Shown here piece by piece: positions 7,889 to 15,931 of a DNA stretch of 36,929 nucleotides. The stretch is from an uncultured Verrucomicrobiota bacterium. GTDB lineage: Bacteria; Verrucomicrobiota; Verrucomicrobiia; Opitutales; Opitutaceae. Below the pieces are notes generated by a model, which saw only the letters and a list, made by a program, of their open reading frames with translations, had not been told where the DNA came from and did not search any database. The DNA lies in assembly GCA_903876795.1 (NCBI GenBank), contig CAIRBK010000030.1:1-36929 (forward strand). The letters run 5' to 3'. How positions within the stretch are numbered: the stretch's first letter is position 1; the number at the start of each line of letters is the position of its first letter. A program made the translations under genes and the position numbers.

Positions 7889-8788
7889 CTAGCCCAGCCC
7901 GCCGTAGCTGGTGCTCGGATGAGCCGGCAGGCTGAGTCCGCACTGGTGGCAAAGATCGCGAGTCGCCTCCGAGATGTCACCACTGAGCTTGATGATGTCC
8001 ATGGACGGAAGGCCGGCCTCGGCAAACGTGGTGTCCGAGATGGGCCAAGCATCGCTGACGACGCCGAGTCCGAAATCGGTGCCGGCGACCAAGGCGGCCG
8101 TCAGGTGCAGCATGGCGCTCCAGCGGCGGATTTCCGGCCGTCCGACACGATCCAGGTCGTGCTGATGCGCGATGACCGCCCCGAAAATCGGGTTCAAGCC
8201 CCAAAGGGACAGCAACATGGCACCGGCTTCGGCGTGGGTGCAGCCAAAGGTTTCCCGCTCCCAGAGAATGACGGCATGGATGTCGGGCAGGTCGGCGCTG
8301 CCGGCCGGGATTTCGTGGTGCAAGGCCACGCGCTGGATCAAGATGCGCCCGAGGTTGTGGAGCAGGCCGATGGTGTAGCCGCTCTTGGGGTCCAGATCGG
8401 CTTGGGTCGCCAGGATTTCCATGCCGACGGCCATCGCGATCGAGTTGAGAAACAACCGTTCTGCGGAGATGCCGTAGAGCGGGAGGTTTTGTTCGCAGAG
8501 CCTGGCGGAGACCGTGGCACAGGTGGCACGATAAGCGGCGGCGATGCCGAGCCACGCAAGGGCCTGATCGATGCTGGTCACGGTTTCGCCGCGGGTGGCG
8601 CTGGCGGTGTTGGCCATGCGAAACAGGCGGGTGGAGATGGCGACGTCGCTGGTCATCAACTTGACTACCTGGTTGATGTCCACGTCGGGCTGCTTGAGGG
8701 CGTTGTGAAGCGCGTCGATGAGTTTGGCCGAGGACGGCAGGCGAACCGAGGCCTCCTTTAGCGATCGCGGGGTGATGATCGTAGACAT
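7889..8788 (-). CDS. HDOD domain protein 1
   Basis: The 299 residues are mostly one HDOD domain, a degenerate HD fold common in signalling proteins. Typical segments are LPSSAKLIDALHNALKQPDVDINQVVKLMTSD split over the first 50 residues, ISTRLFRMANTAS (about 51-63), TVTSIDQALAWLG, and a middle GYTIGLLHNLGRIL where a true HD enzyme would have HD. HDOD proteins generally act as adaptors in motility, chemotaxis or second-messenger signalling and are not hydrolases. It lies 7 nt after a second HDOD gene on the same strand, so the two are probably paralogues made from one transcript. The ATG at 8786-8788 gives a good N-terminus. Confidence 0.85.
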   Translation of the reverse strand: MSTIITPRSLKEASVRLPSSAKLIDALHNALKQPDVDINQVVKLMTSDVAISTRLFRMANTASATRGETVTSIDQALAWLGIAAAYRATCATVSARLCEQNLPLYGISAERLFLNSIAMAVGMEILATQADLDPKSGYTIGLLHNLGRILIQRVALHHEIPAGSADLPDIHAVILWERETFGCTHAEAGAMLLSLWGLNPIFGAVIAHQHDLDRVGRPEIRRWSAMLHLTAALVAGTDFGLGVVSDAWPISDTTFAEAGLPSMDIIKLSGDISEATRDLCHQCGLSLPAHPSTSYGGLG

Positions 8789-8795
8789 GGCTCAG

Positions 8796-9674
8796 TTAGG
8801 GTGTGGTTGCGATGCGGGAGTAGCCGAGGGCATTGCGGGTGATCTCGATGAGCTGCACGGACTTGATGCCGAGGGCCTCAAGCCGCTCCTTGCGCAAATG
8901 GATGCCCTGCTGCTTGGCGTGAAGGGCGACGCGGTTGCTTTCGGCAAGGGTCTCGGCGGTTTGCAGAACCAGGGCGAGCGGGGATTCAGCGGGGCAGGCG
9001 AGTTGGTCGGAAGATTTTTCAATGCTCTCGCTGATCAACGCCGGGAACGCCCATTTGCGGGTGATAAAACAAGACACTTCGATGTGGTTGACGCCAAAAG
9101 TGCGTTTTTCCCAGTCGAGCAGGGAGGTGGCGTCCTGCCACTCAAGGTGGTCCACATGCACGAGGCTTTGTTCGGCCCATTTGTTTAGCGACAAGATGCC
9201 GAGAGGGCGCATCAGGCCGGAGAGGTAGGCGAGGTTCGAGTCCATGCCGACCTCCTTGGCCAGAAGCTGGCTAGCCGCTGCGGTAAACAGCACGCTGCGG
9301 TTAAATTGATCGCCGGTGATCCCATAGGCGCGGAGCCGGTTGGGCGCCAAACCTTGCATGGTGGCCGTGGCGACGAGGCGGGCGATCTCGCGCATACCGA
9401 CGCGCTGCAGGGCCTCTTCGATGGTTTTGCACGCACTGTTTTTGTTGAAAAAGAAAGCTGAATTCGCGGTGCGGACCACGCGGGCCGAGAGCATGACGTC
9501 CCTGCGAAGGATGGCGGCCAACTCCGTTATCGTCGTCCTGGGGTTGGAGATCGCCACGTTGAGCAATGCAAGGACCTGTCCGGTGGCACTTATGGACTCG
9601 GTGATGGCTAACAAACAATCGGGATCGTTGGTGAGGTGAGTGCCCGTGCGAGGGCGGATGGTTTCAATCGACAT
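8796..9674 (-). CDS. HDOD domain protein 2
   Basis: I set the start at the ATG 9672-9674 (MSIETIRPRTG, 292 residues); the frame opens to 9716, but that extension has no family features. HDOD signatures are ITELAAILRRDVMLSARVVRTANSAFF at about 49-75, TIEEALQRVGMREIARLV and LAYLSGLMRPLGILSLNKW, in which the catalytic HD positions are not kept. The product is probably a signalling adaptor. It is the first gene of the HDOD pair. A 14-bp palindrome (9720-9733) lies 46 nt upstream, and the terminator of the preceding regulator gene (9810-9843) isolates this pair, so its own promoter should lie in 9675-9809. Confidence 0.85.
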   Translation of the reverse strand: MSIETIRPRTGTHLTNDPDCLLAITESISATGQVLALLNVAISNPRTTITELAAILRRDVMLSARVVRTANSAFFFNKNSACKTIEEALQRVGMREIARLVATATMQGLAPNRLRAYGITGDQFNRSVLFTAAASQLLAKEVGMDSNLAYLSGLMRPLGILSLNKWAEQSLVHVDHLEWQDATSLLDWEKRTFGVNHIEVSCFITRKWAFPALISESIEKSSDQLACPAESPLALVLQTAETLAESNRVALHAKQQGIHLRKERLEALGIKSVQLIEITRNALGYSRIATTP

Positions 9675-9719
9675 AGGTTGGATAGTTCGGCCCCACGGAT
9701 CGTCGCCTTCAGCCAAAAC

Positions 9720-9733
9720 TTAAACGCGTTTAA
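9720..9733. promoter_or_regulatory. Perfect 14-bp palindrome upstream of the HDOD pair
   Basis: The sequence TTAAACGCGTTTAA is fully self-complementary and lies 46 nt before the HDOD protein 2 start. A dimeric regulator could bind it. That role is inferred only from its symmetry and position. Confidence 0.4.
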
Positions 9734-9809
9734 ATCTTTTCCCTTTCTTGGATAAAGATTCCCGATTTCGCTTGGGATCAAATACCTACAAGACTCCGGT
9801 AAAAACCCC

Positions 9810-9843
9810 AAAAAAGCCCGCGACCCAGGGGAGGGCGCGGGCC
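9810..9843 (-). terminator. Rho-independent terminator of the REC-pseudoREC-STAS gene
   Basis: On the - strand GCCCGCG (9836-9842) pairs with CGCGGGC (9816-9822) over 7 bp with a 13-nt loop, followed directly by six T residues (9810-9815). It sits 26 nt after the stop of the regulator gene. Confidence 0.75.
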
Positions 9844-9869
9844 GGGTGATCCAGGCAAAGCGACGTCGA

Positions 9870-11012
9870 TCAGACGGCCGCCGGGGTCTTGCTGAAACTC
9901 TGGCGGGCGATATCGATGGTTTCGTGGAATTGCCAGCCGCGGGTGTCTTCGTAACCCTTGCACTCGGCCACCAGCGTGCCTCCGCCGACCAGGGTGAATT
10001 GCAGGGCGACTTCACGGCAGGTTTGCATGGCGGTAAGCAGGAGCTTGATGAGCGACATGTCGAGGCGTTTGACCTCGTGGAGATCGAAGACGGCCTTGTT
10101 GATGCCGCTGTTGACGGCATCGGCAACCTTGCCCTTGAGGTAGGTGGAGACTTCGTTGACCACACCGGGGGTGCAGGCCTCGGGGAGTTTCATGATGAAC
10201 ATTTCGCCGTCGCACAGGAAGTAGCGTTCCGAAGTGTCCAGATTCATGGCCTTGGCGATCTTCGACTCCAGCTCGGGCATATCGAGGGGCTTGGTGACGA
10301 GTCCGGTAAATCCGACCTGCTGGGCCTGTTGCTGGGCGGCGGTATCGGTCTTCACGACCAGGCCGAAGATGGGCGTGTATTTGGTCTTAAGGTTGGTGCG
10401 AAGGACGCGGAAAAGCGTGCAGGCGGCGTCATCGGGCAACGAAAGCGAAATCATCATGAGATCAACGGGGCTGCGCCCGGTGAAATCGATCGCCTCGCCG
10501 GTCGTGGTCACGCCCTGCACCTGCCAGGGGGTGTGCTTGAGGCCGTCCTGTATCTGGGCGAGGATGGCGGGCTTGTCCTCGACCACGAGAATGGTCGCGG
10601 GATCGAAGATGGACTTGGCCTTGGCCGGGGCGTCGGTGATGGGCTTGAGATCGATGATGCGTCCGACCTTTTGGACGAGCAGGTCCTCCTTGAAGGGCTT
10701 CACGATGTAGTCGCGCACGCCGATCTTGGCGATTTTGAGGACGTTGTCCTTGCCGCCCTCGGCCGTGAGCATAATCACGGGAATGGCCTTGAGCGCGGGA
10801 TCGGACTTGAGCTTGGTGAGCATTTCCACGCCGTCCATGACGGGCATGGTGACGTCGAGCAGAATCAGGTCGGGATTCTCCTTGGTGGCGAGGGCGAGGC
10901 CCTCGACGCCGTTGCTGGCCTCCAGAATCTCGCAATCGTAGTTCTTAAAGGCCTTTTTGATGATGATGCGGACGGTCTTAGAATCGTCCACGGACAGGAT
11001 TTTATAGCGCAT
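9870..11012 (-). CDS. Response regulator with receiver, pseudoreceiver and STAS-like domains
   Basis: The first receiver (1-120) is complete: D9-D10, phosphoacceptor D53, T83 and K105 (IVKPF). A second receiver-like domain (about 137-255) begins ATILVVEDKP, but where DLMMIS aligns with the usual D-L-x-x-L-D, S189 replaces the phosphoacceptor aspartate, so it cannot be phosphorylated normally. The last 110 residues look like a STAS or anti-sigma-antagonist fold (INKAVFDLHEVKRLDMSLIKLLLTAM, then LQFTLVGGG). The protein could pass a phospho-signal into protein-protein switching near the flagellum. It lies 20 nt after the CheX-like gene in the same direction, and that family dephosphorylates receiver domains. 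A strong terminator follows at 9810-9843. Confidence 0.8.
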   Translation of the reverse strand: MRYKILSVDDSKTVRIIIKKAFKNYDCEILEASNGVEGLALATKENPDLILLDVTMPVMDGVEMLTKLKSDPALKAIPVIMLTAEGGKDNVLKIAKIGVRDYIVKPFKEDLLVQKVGRIIDLKPITDAPAKAKSIFDPATILVVEDKPAILAQIQDGLKHTPWQVQGVTTTGEAIDFTGRSPVDLMMISLSLPDDAACTLFRVLRTNLKTKYTPIFGLVVKTDTAAQQQAQQVGFTGLVTKPLDMPELESKIAKAMNLDTSERYFLCDGEMFIMKLPEACTPGVVNEVSTYLKGKVADAVNSGINKAVFDLHEVKRLDMSLIKLLLTAMQTCREVALQFTLVGGGTLVAECKGYEDTRGWQFHETIDIARQSFSKTPAAV

Positions 11013-11032
11013 GGTGGGCGAGAGTGGGCGGG

Positions 11033-11548
11033 TTATTCTCCGGGAGGCTGCATGAGCAGGTCAGCGATGAGGGGCTGGCCCGCGATCTCGAAGCGGTAAA
11101 CGCGACGGGTGGCCGAACTGATCGGCTCGATGCTGAAGTTGGTGCCGCGCAGGATGGACGGGATGGTGAGTTTGCAGGGGAAGCCGCGATCGGAGAGTTG
11201 GTTCTTAAAGGTGCCGACGGTCATGTTGGTGAGTTCGCCGATGGCGTCGTTCACCGCCTCGTCCCCGAGATCGGCGACCTCGGCGGCACTCATCCCGAGC
11301 AGATTGGCGGCGCATTGCTCGGCGAATTTCACGTCAAGATAGAGGTAAATGAGTCCGTTGAGGGACCCGATGAAACCGACGGTGCCGACCACATGGGCGT
11401 GATCGAGCGCCAAGCTGTCGAGCGGGTTGGGGGCGGTGACGGCTTGGTAGATGGCGGGTTGTCCCAGCATCGTGCTGAAGACTTCTTTCACCGCTTTGGT
11501 GATGGTTTCCTCGAAAACGGCATCGGGTATGTCTTGGGTCGCGGGCAT
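11033..11548 (-). CDS. cheX: CheX-like chemotaxis phosphatase
   Basis: CheX family proteins remove phosphate from CheY-type receivers using an E-x-x-N motif. Here it is E105-L-T-N108 within DAIGELTNMTVGTFKN, in the expected helix. The fold pattern of 171 residues fits: an N-terminal helix pair, strands (GTVGFIGSLNGLIYLYLDV), the conserved FAEQCAANLLGM helix, and a C-terminal SIEPISSATRRVYRFEIAG sheet. The E and N suggest an active enzyme. The target may be the receiver encoded immediately downstream. A run of eight A and nine G residues (11579-11595) lies 31 nt before the start codon and might affect expression. Confidence 0.8.
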   Translation of the reverse strand: MPATQDIPDAVFEETITKAVKEVFSTMLGQPAIYQAVTAPNPLDSLALDHAHVVGTVGFIGSLNGLIYLYLDVKFAEQCAANLLGMSAAEVADLGDEAVNDAIGELTNMTVGTFKNQLSDRGFPCKLTIPSILRGTNFSIEPISSATRRVYRFEIAGQPLIADLLMQPPGE

Positions 11549-11578
11549 GGGACGGGTGAGGTTTTAATAGTTGGAGAT

Positions 11579-11595
11579 AAAAAAAAGGGGGGGGG
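11579..11595. repeat. Homopolymer tract (A8 G9) before the CheX-like gene
   Basis: Eight A residues (11579-11586) are followed by nine G residues (11587-11595), which read as C9 T8 on the coding strand. It is in the gap between the small unknown gene and the CheX-like gene. Tracts this long can slip during replication. It may alternatively be an assembly or sequencing weak spot. Confidence 0.6.
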
Positions 11596-11608
11596 TATCC
11601 GGCGAGGT

Positions 11609-11962
11609 TCAGGCGGAAGCGGCGCGCATGTGCTCCGGGATTTTTTCTTGGGAGGGAGGCGGCTCCGGCATGGCCTCGGCCACGGCGTCGGCGGCGGCCT
11701 GCCAATCAAACGGCGAGGCGCCGCAAAAGAACGTGCGCTCATGGGAGGTCGCCCCGGCGGGGCCGGACCAGTGGGTCTGGAGGCTGAAGCGGTTGTTGCC
11801 GAGGGCGCTGGCCTGAAGGTTAAGCGTGAAGCCGGCGCGTTCGTGCCAGCACACGGCCGCACCGGTGAGGTAGTTGGCCCGGCGTTTCCATCCGCCGGCG
11901 CACTCGGGCTTGAGCATGGCCAGCGTGGTCTCTACCTGATTGAAGAAAGACAGGAGTCGCAT
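11609..11962 (-). CDS. Small hypothetical protein under a sigma-28-like promoter
   Basis: The frame is open to 12031, but a sigma-28-like promoter occupies 11982-12008, so I chose the next ATG at 11960-11962 (MRLLSFFNQVETTLAML, 117 residues). The body has alternating strand-like segments rich in W and aromatic residues (GFTLNLQASALG, NRFSLQTHWSG, FDWQAAADAVAEAM), suggesting a small beta sheet with a terminal helix. I recognise no family. It is transcribed away from the sigma-54 activator gene and towards the CheX-like gene 60 nt further on, so it may head that unit. Motility-linked expression is inferred from the promoter only. Confidence 0.5.
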   Translation of the reverse strand: MRLLSFFNQVETTLAMLKPECAGGWKRRANYLTGAAVCWHERAGFTLNLQASALGNNRFSLQTHWSGPAGATSHERTFFCGASPFDWQAAADAVAEAMPEPPPSQEKIPEHMRAASA

Positions 11963-11981
11963 AAGCGGGGGAATGGCGACT

Positions 11982-12008
11982 ATATCGGTGCGAACAGCCG
12001 GCAATTTA
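11982..12008 (-). promoter_or_regulatory. Sigma-28-like promoter before the small hypothetical gene
   Basis: On the - strand TAAA (12005-12008) is followed after 15 nt by ACCGATAT (11982-11989). This matches the FliA boxes TAAA and GCCGATAA except for two positions. It points towards the ATG at 11962. Confidence 0.5.
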
Positions 12009-12099
12009 GGGCCAAGGGTGAAATTCATCAAAATTTCCCGCTTTCCGCCGGGAGAGCGGTGCCCTTATGGTGGCCCCTTGGAAATTTCCGCCCCCGCCC

Positions 12100-13674
<1,575 letters not shown>

Positions 13675-13729
13675 GCCCGGAAGCGGACCCGGACGGGCCC
13701 ACGAACCCGCAGGCCCGCCCAGAATCAAT

Positions 13730-13763
13730 CCCCGTGTAGCCGCGTCCGTCCCCGGACGCGCAG
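13730..13763. repeat. Short dispersed repeat, copy 1
   Basis: It begins CCCCGTGTAGCC and continues as a C- and G-rich, self-complementary segment. A second copy at 36782-36815 shares about 28 of 34 positions. This copy lies 56 nt after the stop of the sigma-54 regulator gene and contains the hairpin at 13741-13760. Confidence 0.5.
13741..13760. repeat. Perfect hairpin between convergent genes (first of two)
   Basis: CGCGTCCG pairs with CGGACGCG over 8 bp around the loop TCCC. It sits between the sigma-54 regulator and the FliT-like gene, which converge. It could help stop transcription from either side, although no T-tract follows. Confidence 0.5.
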
Positions 13764-13774
13764 CCCCTCAAACA

Positions 13775-13794
13775 AACGCCCGGGGACGGGCGTT
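13775..13794. repeat. Perfect hairpin between convergent genes (second of two)
   Basis: AACGCCCG pairs with CGGGCGTT over 8 bp around the loop GGGA. It begins 14 nt after the first hairpin, and the stems are of equal length, as in paired REP-like elements. Confidence 0.5.
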
Positions 13795-13915
13795 GCCACA
13801 CTACCAGCGTGGGCACACCTCCAGGAACTTGTCCGCAGGGGACGGTCCGCTTTTCCCGGGCGCGGAGGCACGGCACCAGCGCGTTCGAGGCACCGGATTA
13901 CCCTCACGGTGAGCC

Positions 13916-14251
13916 CTAGGCCGACTTCAGGTAGCCGTGGCGCACGGCCTTGACGCGCTGCGAGGTCTCGTTGATCGAGGCCAGCTCGGCGAGATCGCGG
14001 ACCCGGGCCGCCTCGATACGTTCGGACAGGCGGCCAAACCGGCGGCGCAACGCCTCGGCGCGGGGAGCGAGTTCGGCATGATCGCCGGCTTTTTCCTCGG
14101 CCAGGCGCCGGAGGACCGCCAGCTCCCGCTCCAGGACCGACGAAAGCCCCTGCCAGTCCTCGTGGCCGACGGCGCCCTCCTCCTCGTGGGAGAAAGACTC
14201 GACGCAGGCCAGGAGGCGGAGCGTGAGGGGACTGGGTCCGGCGGCGGGCAT
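13916..14251 (-). CDS. FliT-like flagellar chaperone (putative)
   Basis: The start at ATG 14249-14251 gives 111 residues (MPAAGPSPLTLRLLACVESF). The frame to 14329 lies entirely over the fliS end and has no helical character, so I did not use it. The product is almost all helix, with EDWQGLSSVLERELAVLRRLAEEK in the first half and a charged coil (LRRRFGRLSERIEAARVRDLAELA) in the second. This matches the size and helix layout of FliT/FlgN chaperones. It overlaps none of its partners and starts 13 nt after the fliS stop, the classical place for fliT (fliD-fliS-fliT). FliT normally binds FliD. Sequence identity to FliT is weak, so the name rests on context. Confidence 0.55.
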   Translation of the reverse strand: MPAAGPSPLTLRLLACVESFSHEEEGAVGHEDWQGLSSVLERELAVLRRLAEEKAGDHAELAPRAEALRRRFGRLSERIEAARVRDLAELASINETSQRVKAVRHGYLKSA

Positions 14252-14264
14252 GGCGGGTAAAGGA

Positions 14265-14672
14265 TCAGGCGACGCGGGGCTCGTTGGAGCGGAGCATCTC
14301 GGCCCAGGAATCGCGCAGGGTGCGCACAAGGCGCTCCACCTCGATCAGGGGGGCCTCGTCCTTGCGCAGGTTGGCCTCGAAGAGGCGGCGCAGGTGGTAG
14401 TCGTAGAGGCGGTCGAGGTTGGCGGCGACCTCGCCACCGGCATCCAGGTTGAGATTGGCGCGAAGCTCGCTGATGACCGCCTGGGCGCGCAGAAGGGCTG
14501 TATTGATGGTTTCTATACGGCGGGGAGCGTCCTCCGGGAGGGCAAAGGCCGCGCGGCCCTGCGCCATGAAGCGCAGTGCCCCGTCATACATGAGAAGGAC
14601 TAGCTGGCCGGGACTGGCGGTGAGGATCGACTGCGTCTGGTAGGCGCGGGCCCCGGGATAGGCCGTGGTCAT
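14265..14672 (-). CDS. fliS: Flagellar export chaperone FliS
   Basis: FliS binds the C-terminus of newly made flagellin in the cytoplasm and delivers it for export. The 135 residues carry the family's opening AYQTQSILTASPGQLVLLMYDGALRFM (residues 10-36), then helices with INTALLRAQAVISELRANLNLDAGGEVAANLDRLYDYHLRRL split over the middle, and a final VRTLRDSWAEML. Length is typical. It starts 3 nt after the stop of the FlgM-like gene and is followed by the FliT-like gene, so flgM-fliS-fliT form one late unit behind the promoter at 15048-15075. No flagellin gene is present here, so its client is encoded elsewhere. Confidence 0.93.
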   Translation of the reverse strand: MTTAYPGARAYQTQSILTASPGQLVLLMYDGALRFMAQGRAAFALPEDAPRRIETINTALLRAQAVISELRANLNLDAGGEVAANLDRLYDYHLRRLFEANLRKDEAPLIEVERLVRTLRDSWAEMLRSNEPRVA

Positions 14673-14675
14673 GGT

Positions 14676-14969
14676 TTAGTCCTCCTGGTTGCTCAGATCG
14701 GGCGAGCGGACGATCATCGCGGCGATGCGATCGATCACCGCCCCGGAGGGATAGGAAGGGTCGGTGGCCAGCGCGGCGGCGCGCTCGACGACTTCGGCCC
14801 GCACGGCCGGAGTCTGGGCGAGGGCGGCCTTGAGTTGGGTGGCATTCTCGGTGGACAGGGTGTCGCCGGAGGCGGGCCCCGAAGGGGCGGTGGAGCGAGG
14901 CCCGCGCGGGCGCAGCGAATCGCCGAGCGGGGCGGGCGTGGAACCGACGTTGTTGGTATGGGTGATCAT
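14676..14969 (-). CDS. flgM: FlgM-like anti-sigma-28 factor
   Basis: FlgM holds sigma-28 inactive until the hook is complete, then is exported. This 97-residue protein has the family architecture: an unstructured N-terminal half rich in Pro, Ser and Gly, and a helical C-terminus (TQLKAALAQTPAVRAEVVERAAALAT, then GAVIDRIAAMIVRS) equivalent to the sigma-binding helices. The V-R-x-E-x-V-x-x-x-x-x-A pattern is FlgM-like. A sigma-28-like promoter at 15048-15075 lies about 70 nt upstream, matching the usual autoregulatory loop of flgM. It precedes fliS with a 3-nt gap. Because FlgM sequences vary greatly, I give moderate certainty. Confidence 0.6.
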   Translation of the reverse strand: MITHTNNVGSTPAPLGDSLRPRGPRSTAPSGPASGDTLSTENATQLKAALAQTPAVRAEVVERAAALATDPSYPSGAVIDRIAAMIVRSPDLSNQED

Positions 14970-15047
14970 GGCGTTTTGTCTGTTGACACGGTCAGCCCTG
15001 GATCTCGGTTAAGGGAACGCCGTAGGTTTTTTGTACTTACACAAGGC

Positions 15048-15075
15048 CTATCGGCACAGTCTTCAAAAAGATTAA
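15048..15075 (-). promoter_or_regulatory. Sigma-28-like promoter of flgM-fliS-fliT
   Basis: On the - strand TTAA (15072-15075) is separated by 16 nt from GCCGATAG (15048-15055). The -10 box matches the FliA consensus at seven of eight positions. The spacing equals that of the site at 7683-7710. Confidence 0.6.
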
Positions 15076-15212
15076 GGCCCGATTTTCAATAAATCGCCGC
15101 CCCGGGCTCCCGCCTGAAAACTGCGTCAACTCGTCGCAAAATCCGTTCATTTTGTGTGGTTTGAACTGGTTCACTTCACAGCCGCTTTGACCTGAATGGC
15201 GGGGGAGAGGGG

Positions 15213-15929
15213 TTATTCGGGCTTGGCGGAGGTCGCGGGAGAGGGCACGGGCTGGGGCGGCGGGGCGACGCGGGGCGGCAGGAGCGCGGCCACGGCCTGG
15301 AAGGCGTAACCGGCGAACAAGGACGGGCTTTGCAGGATACCGCCGGTGGGGTCGCCGACGCCGGAGTAGTTGGCGCGGGCGTGGTGGCGGGCGGCGCGGG
15401 CGGTGGGGCCGGAATTGGCGTCAAACACCTCGTCGACCATCCAGAGGGTTTCGCCGGTGGAGAGGTCCACCAACCGGGCGCGGAACGAGAGGGCCAGGGG
15501 CGGGTAGGCGGTGCAGTGGTTGAGGTCGAGGAAGAGCACCGCCTGGGCGTCGGTCTCGCGGACGATGCGCTGGAGGAGATAGGGCGGCAGGAGGCTGGAG
15601 CCGCCGAGGGTCTCGCGGGTGGTCCAGGTGGCGAGCTGGGCGCGGTCGATCGCGAGCCATTCGGCGCGCTGGCTGCGGTCGAGGGTGCGGCGCCAGAGGT
15701 TGTCGTAGCTGGAAACAAAGTTCGGCGGCAGGCGCCCCGTGGTGTCGTGCGCGGGGAGGACCGCCACGCGCCGGATGGACTCGGGCCAGGCGGCGGGGCC
15801 GCGGACGTTGCCGGGCACATAGACGGGGCCTTGGTCGGTAAAGCGGGATTCGATGGAGGCGCAGCCGCCCAGGCCGAGCGCCAGGCCGGCCAGAATCACA
15901 AGAAGGGGGCGGTGACTGCAGACCGTCAT
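15213..15929 (-). CDS. Lipoprotein of unknown function next to fliD
   Basis: The first 23 residues form a lipoprotein signal ending in the lipobox LGLGGC, so the mature protein should be anchored to a membrane through that cysteine. The body (238 residues in total) begins with RRVAVLPAHDTTGRLP, then YDNLWRRTLDRSQRAEWLAIDR, AVLFLDLNHCTAYPPLALSF and RLVDLSTGETLWMVDEVFD. This order of an 'AVLP' strand, a helix, and a 'VDLSTGETLW' sheet resembles the CsgG/GNA1162-like family of periplasmic lipoproteins. It follows fliD by 2 nt, so it is very likely co-transcribed with it. A role in the envelope around the flagellum is inferred. The C-terminus is Pro-rich. Confidence 0.7.
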   Translation of the reverse strand: MTVCSHRPLLVILAGLALGLGGCASIESRFTDQGPVYVPGNVRGPAAWPESIRRVAVLPAHDTTGRLPPNFVSSYDNLWRRTLDRSQRAEWLAIDRAQLATWTTRETLGGSSLLPPYLLQRIVRETDAQAVLFLDLNHCTAYPPLALSFRARLVDLSTGETLWMVDEVFDANSGPTARAARHHARANYSGVGDPTGGILQSPSLFAGYAFQAVAALLPPRVAPPPQPVPSPATSAKPE

Positions 15930-15931
15930 GG

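Noticed and set aside
9846-11099. Long open frame on the + strand opposite the REC-pseudoREC-STAS gene
   Set aside because: It is the Gly/His/Asp-rich shadow of a well-supported response regulator on the - strand, and its product shows no domain.
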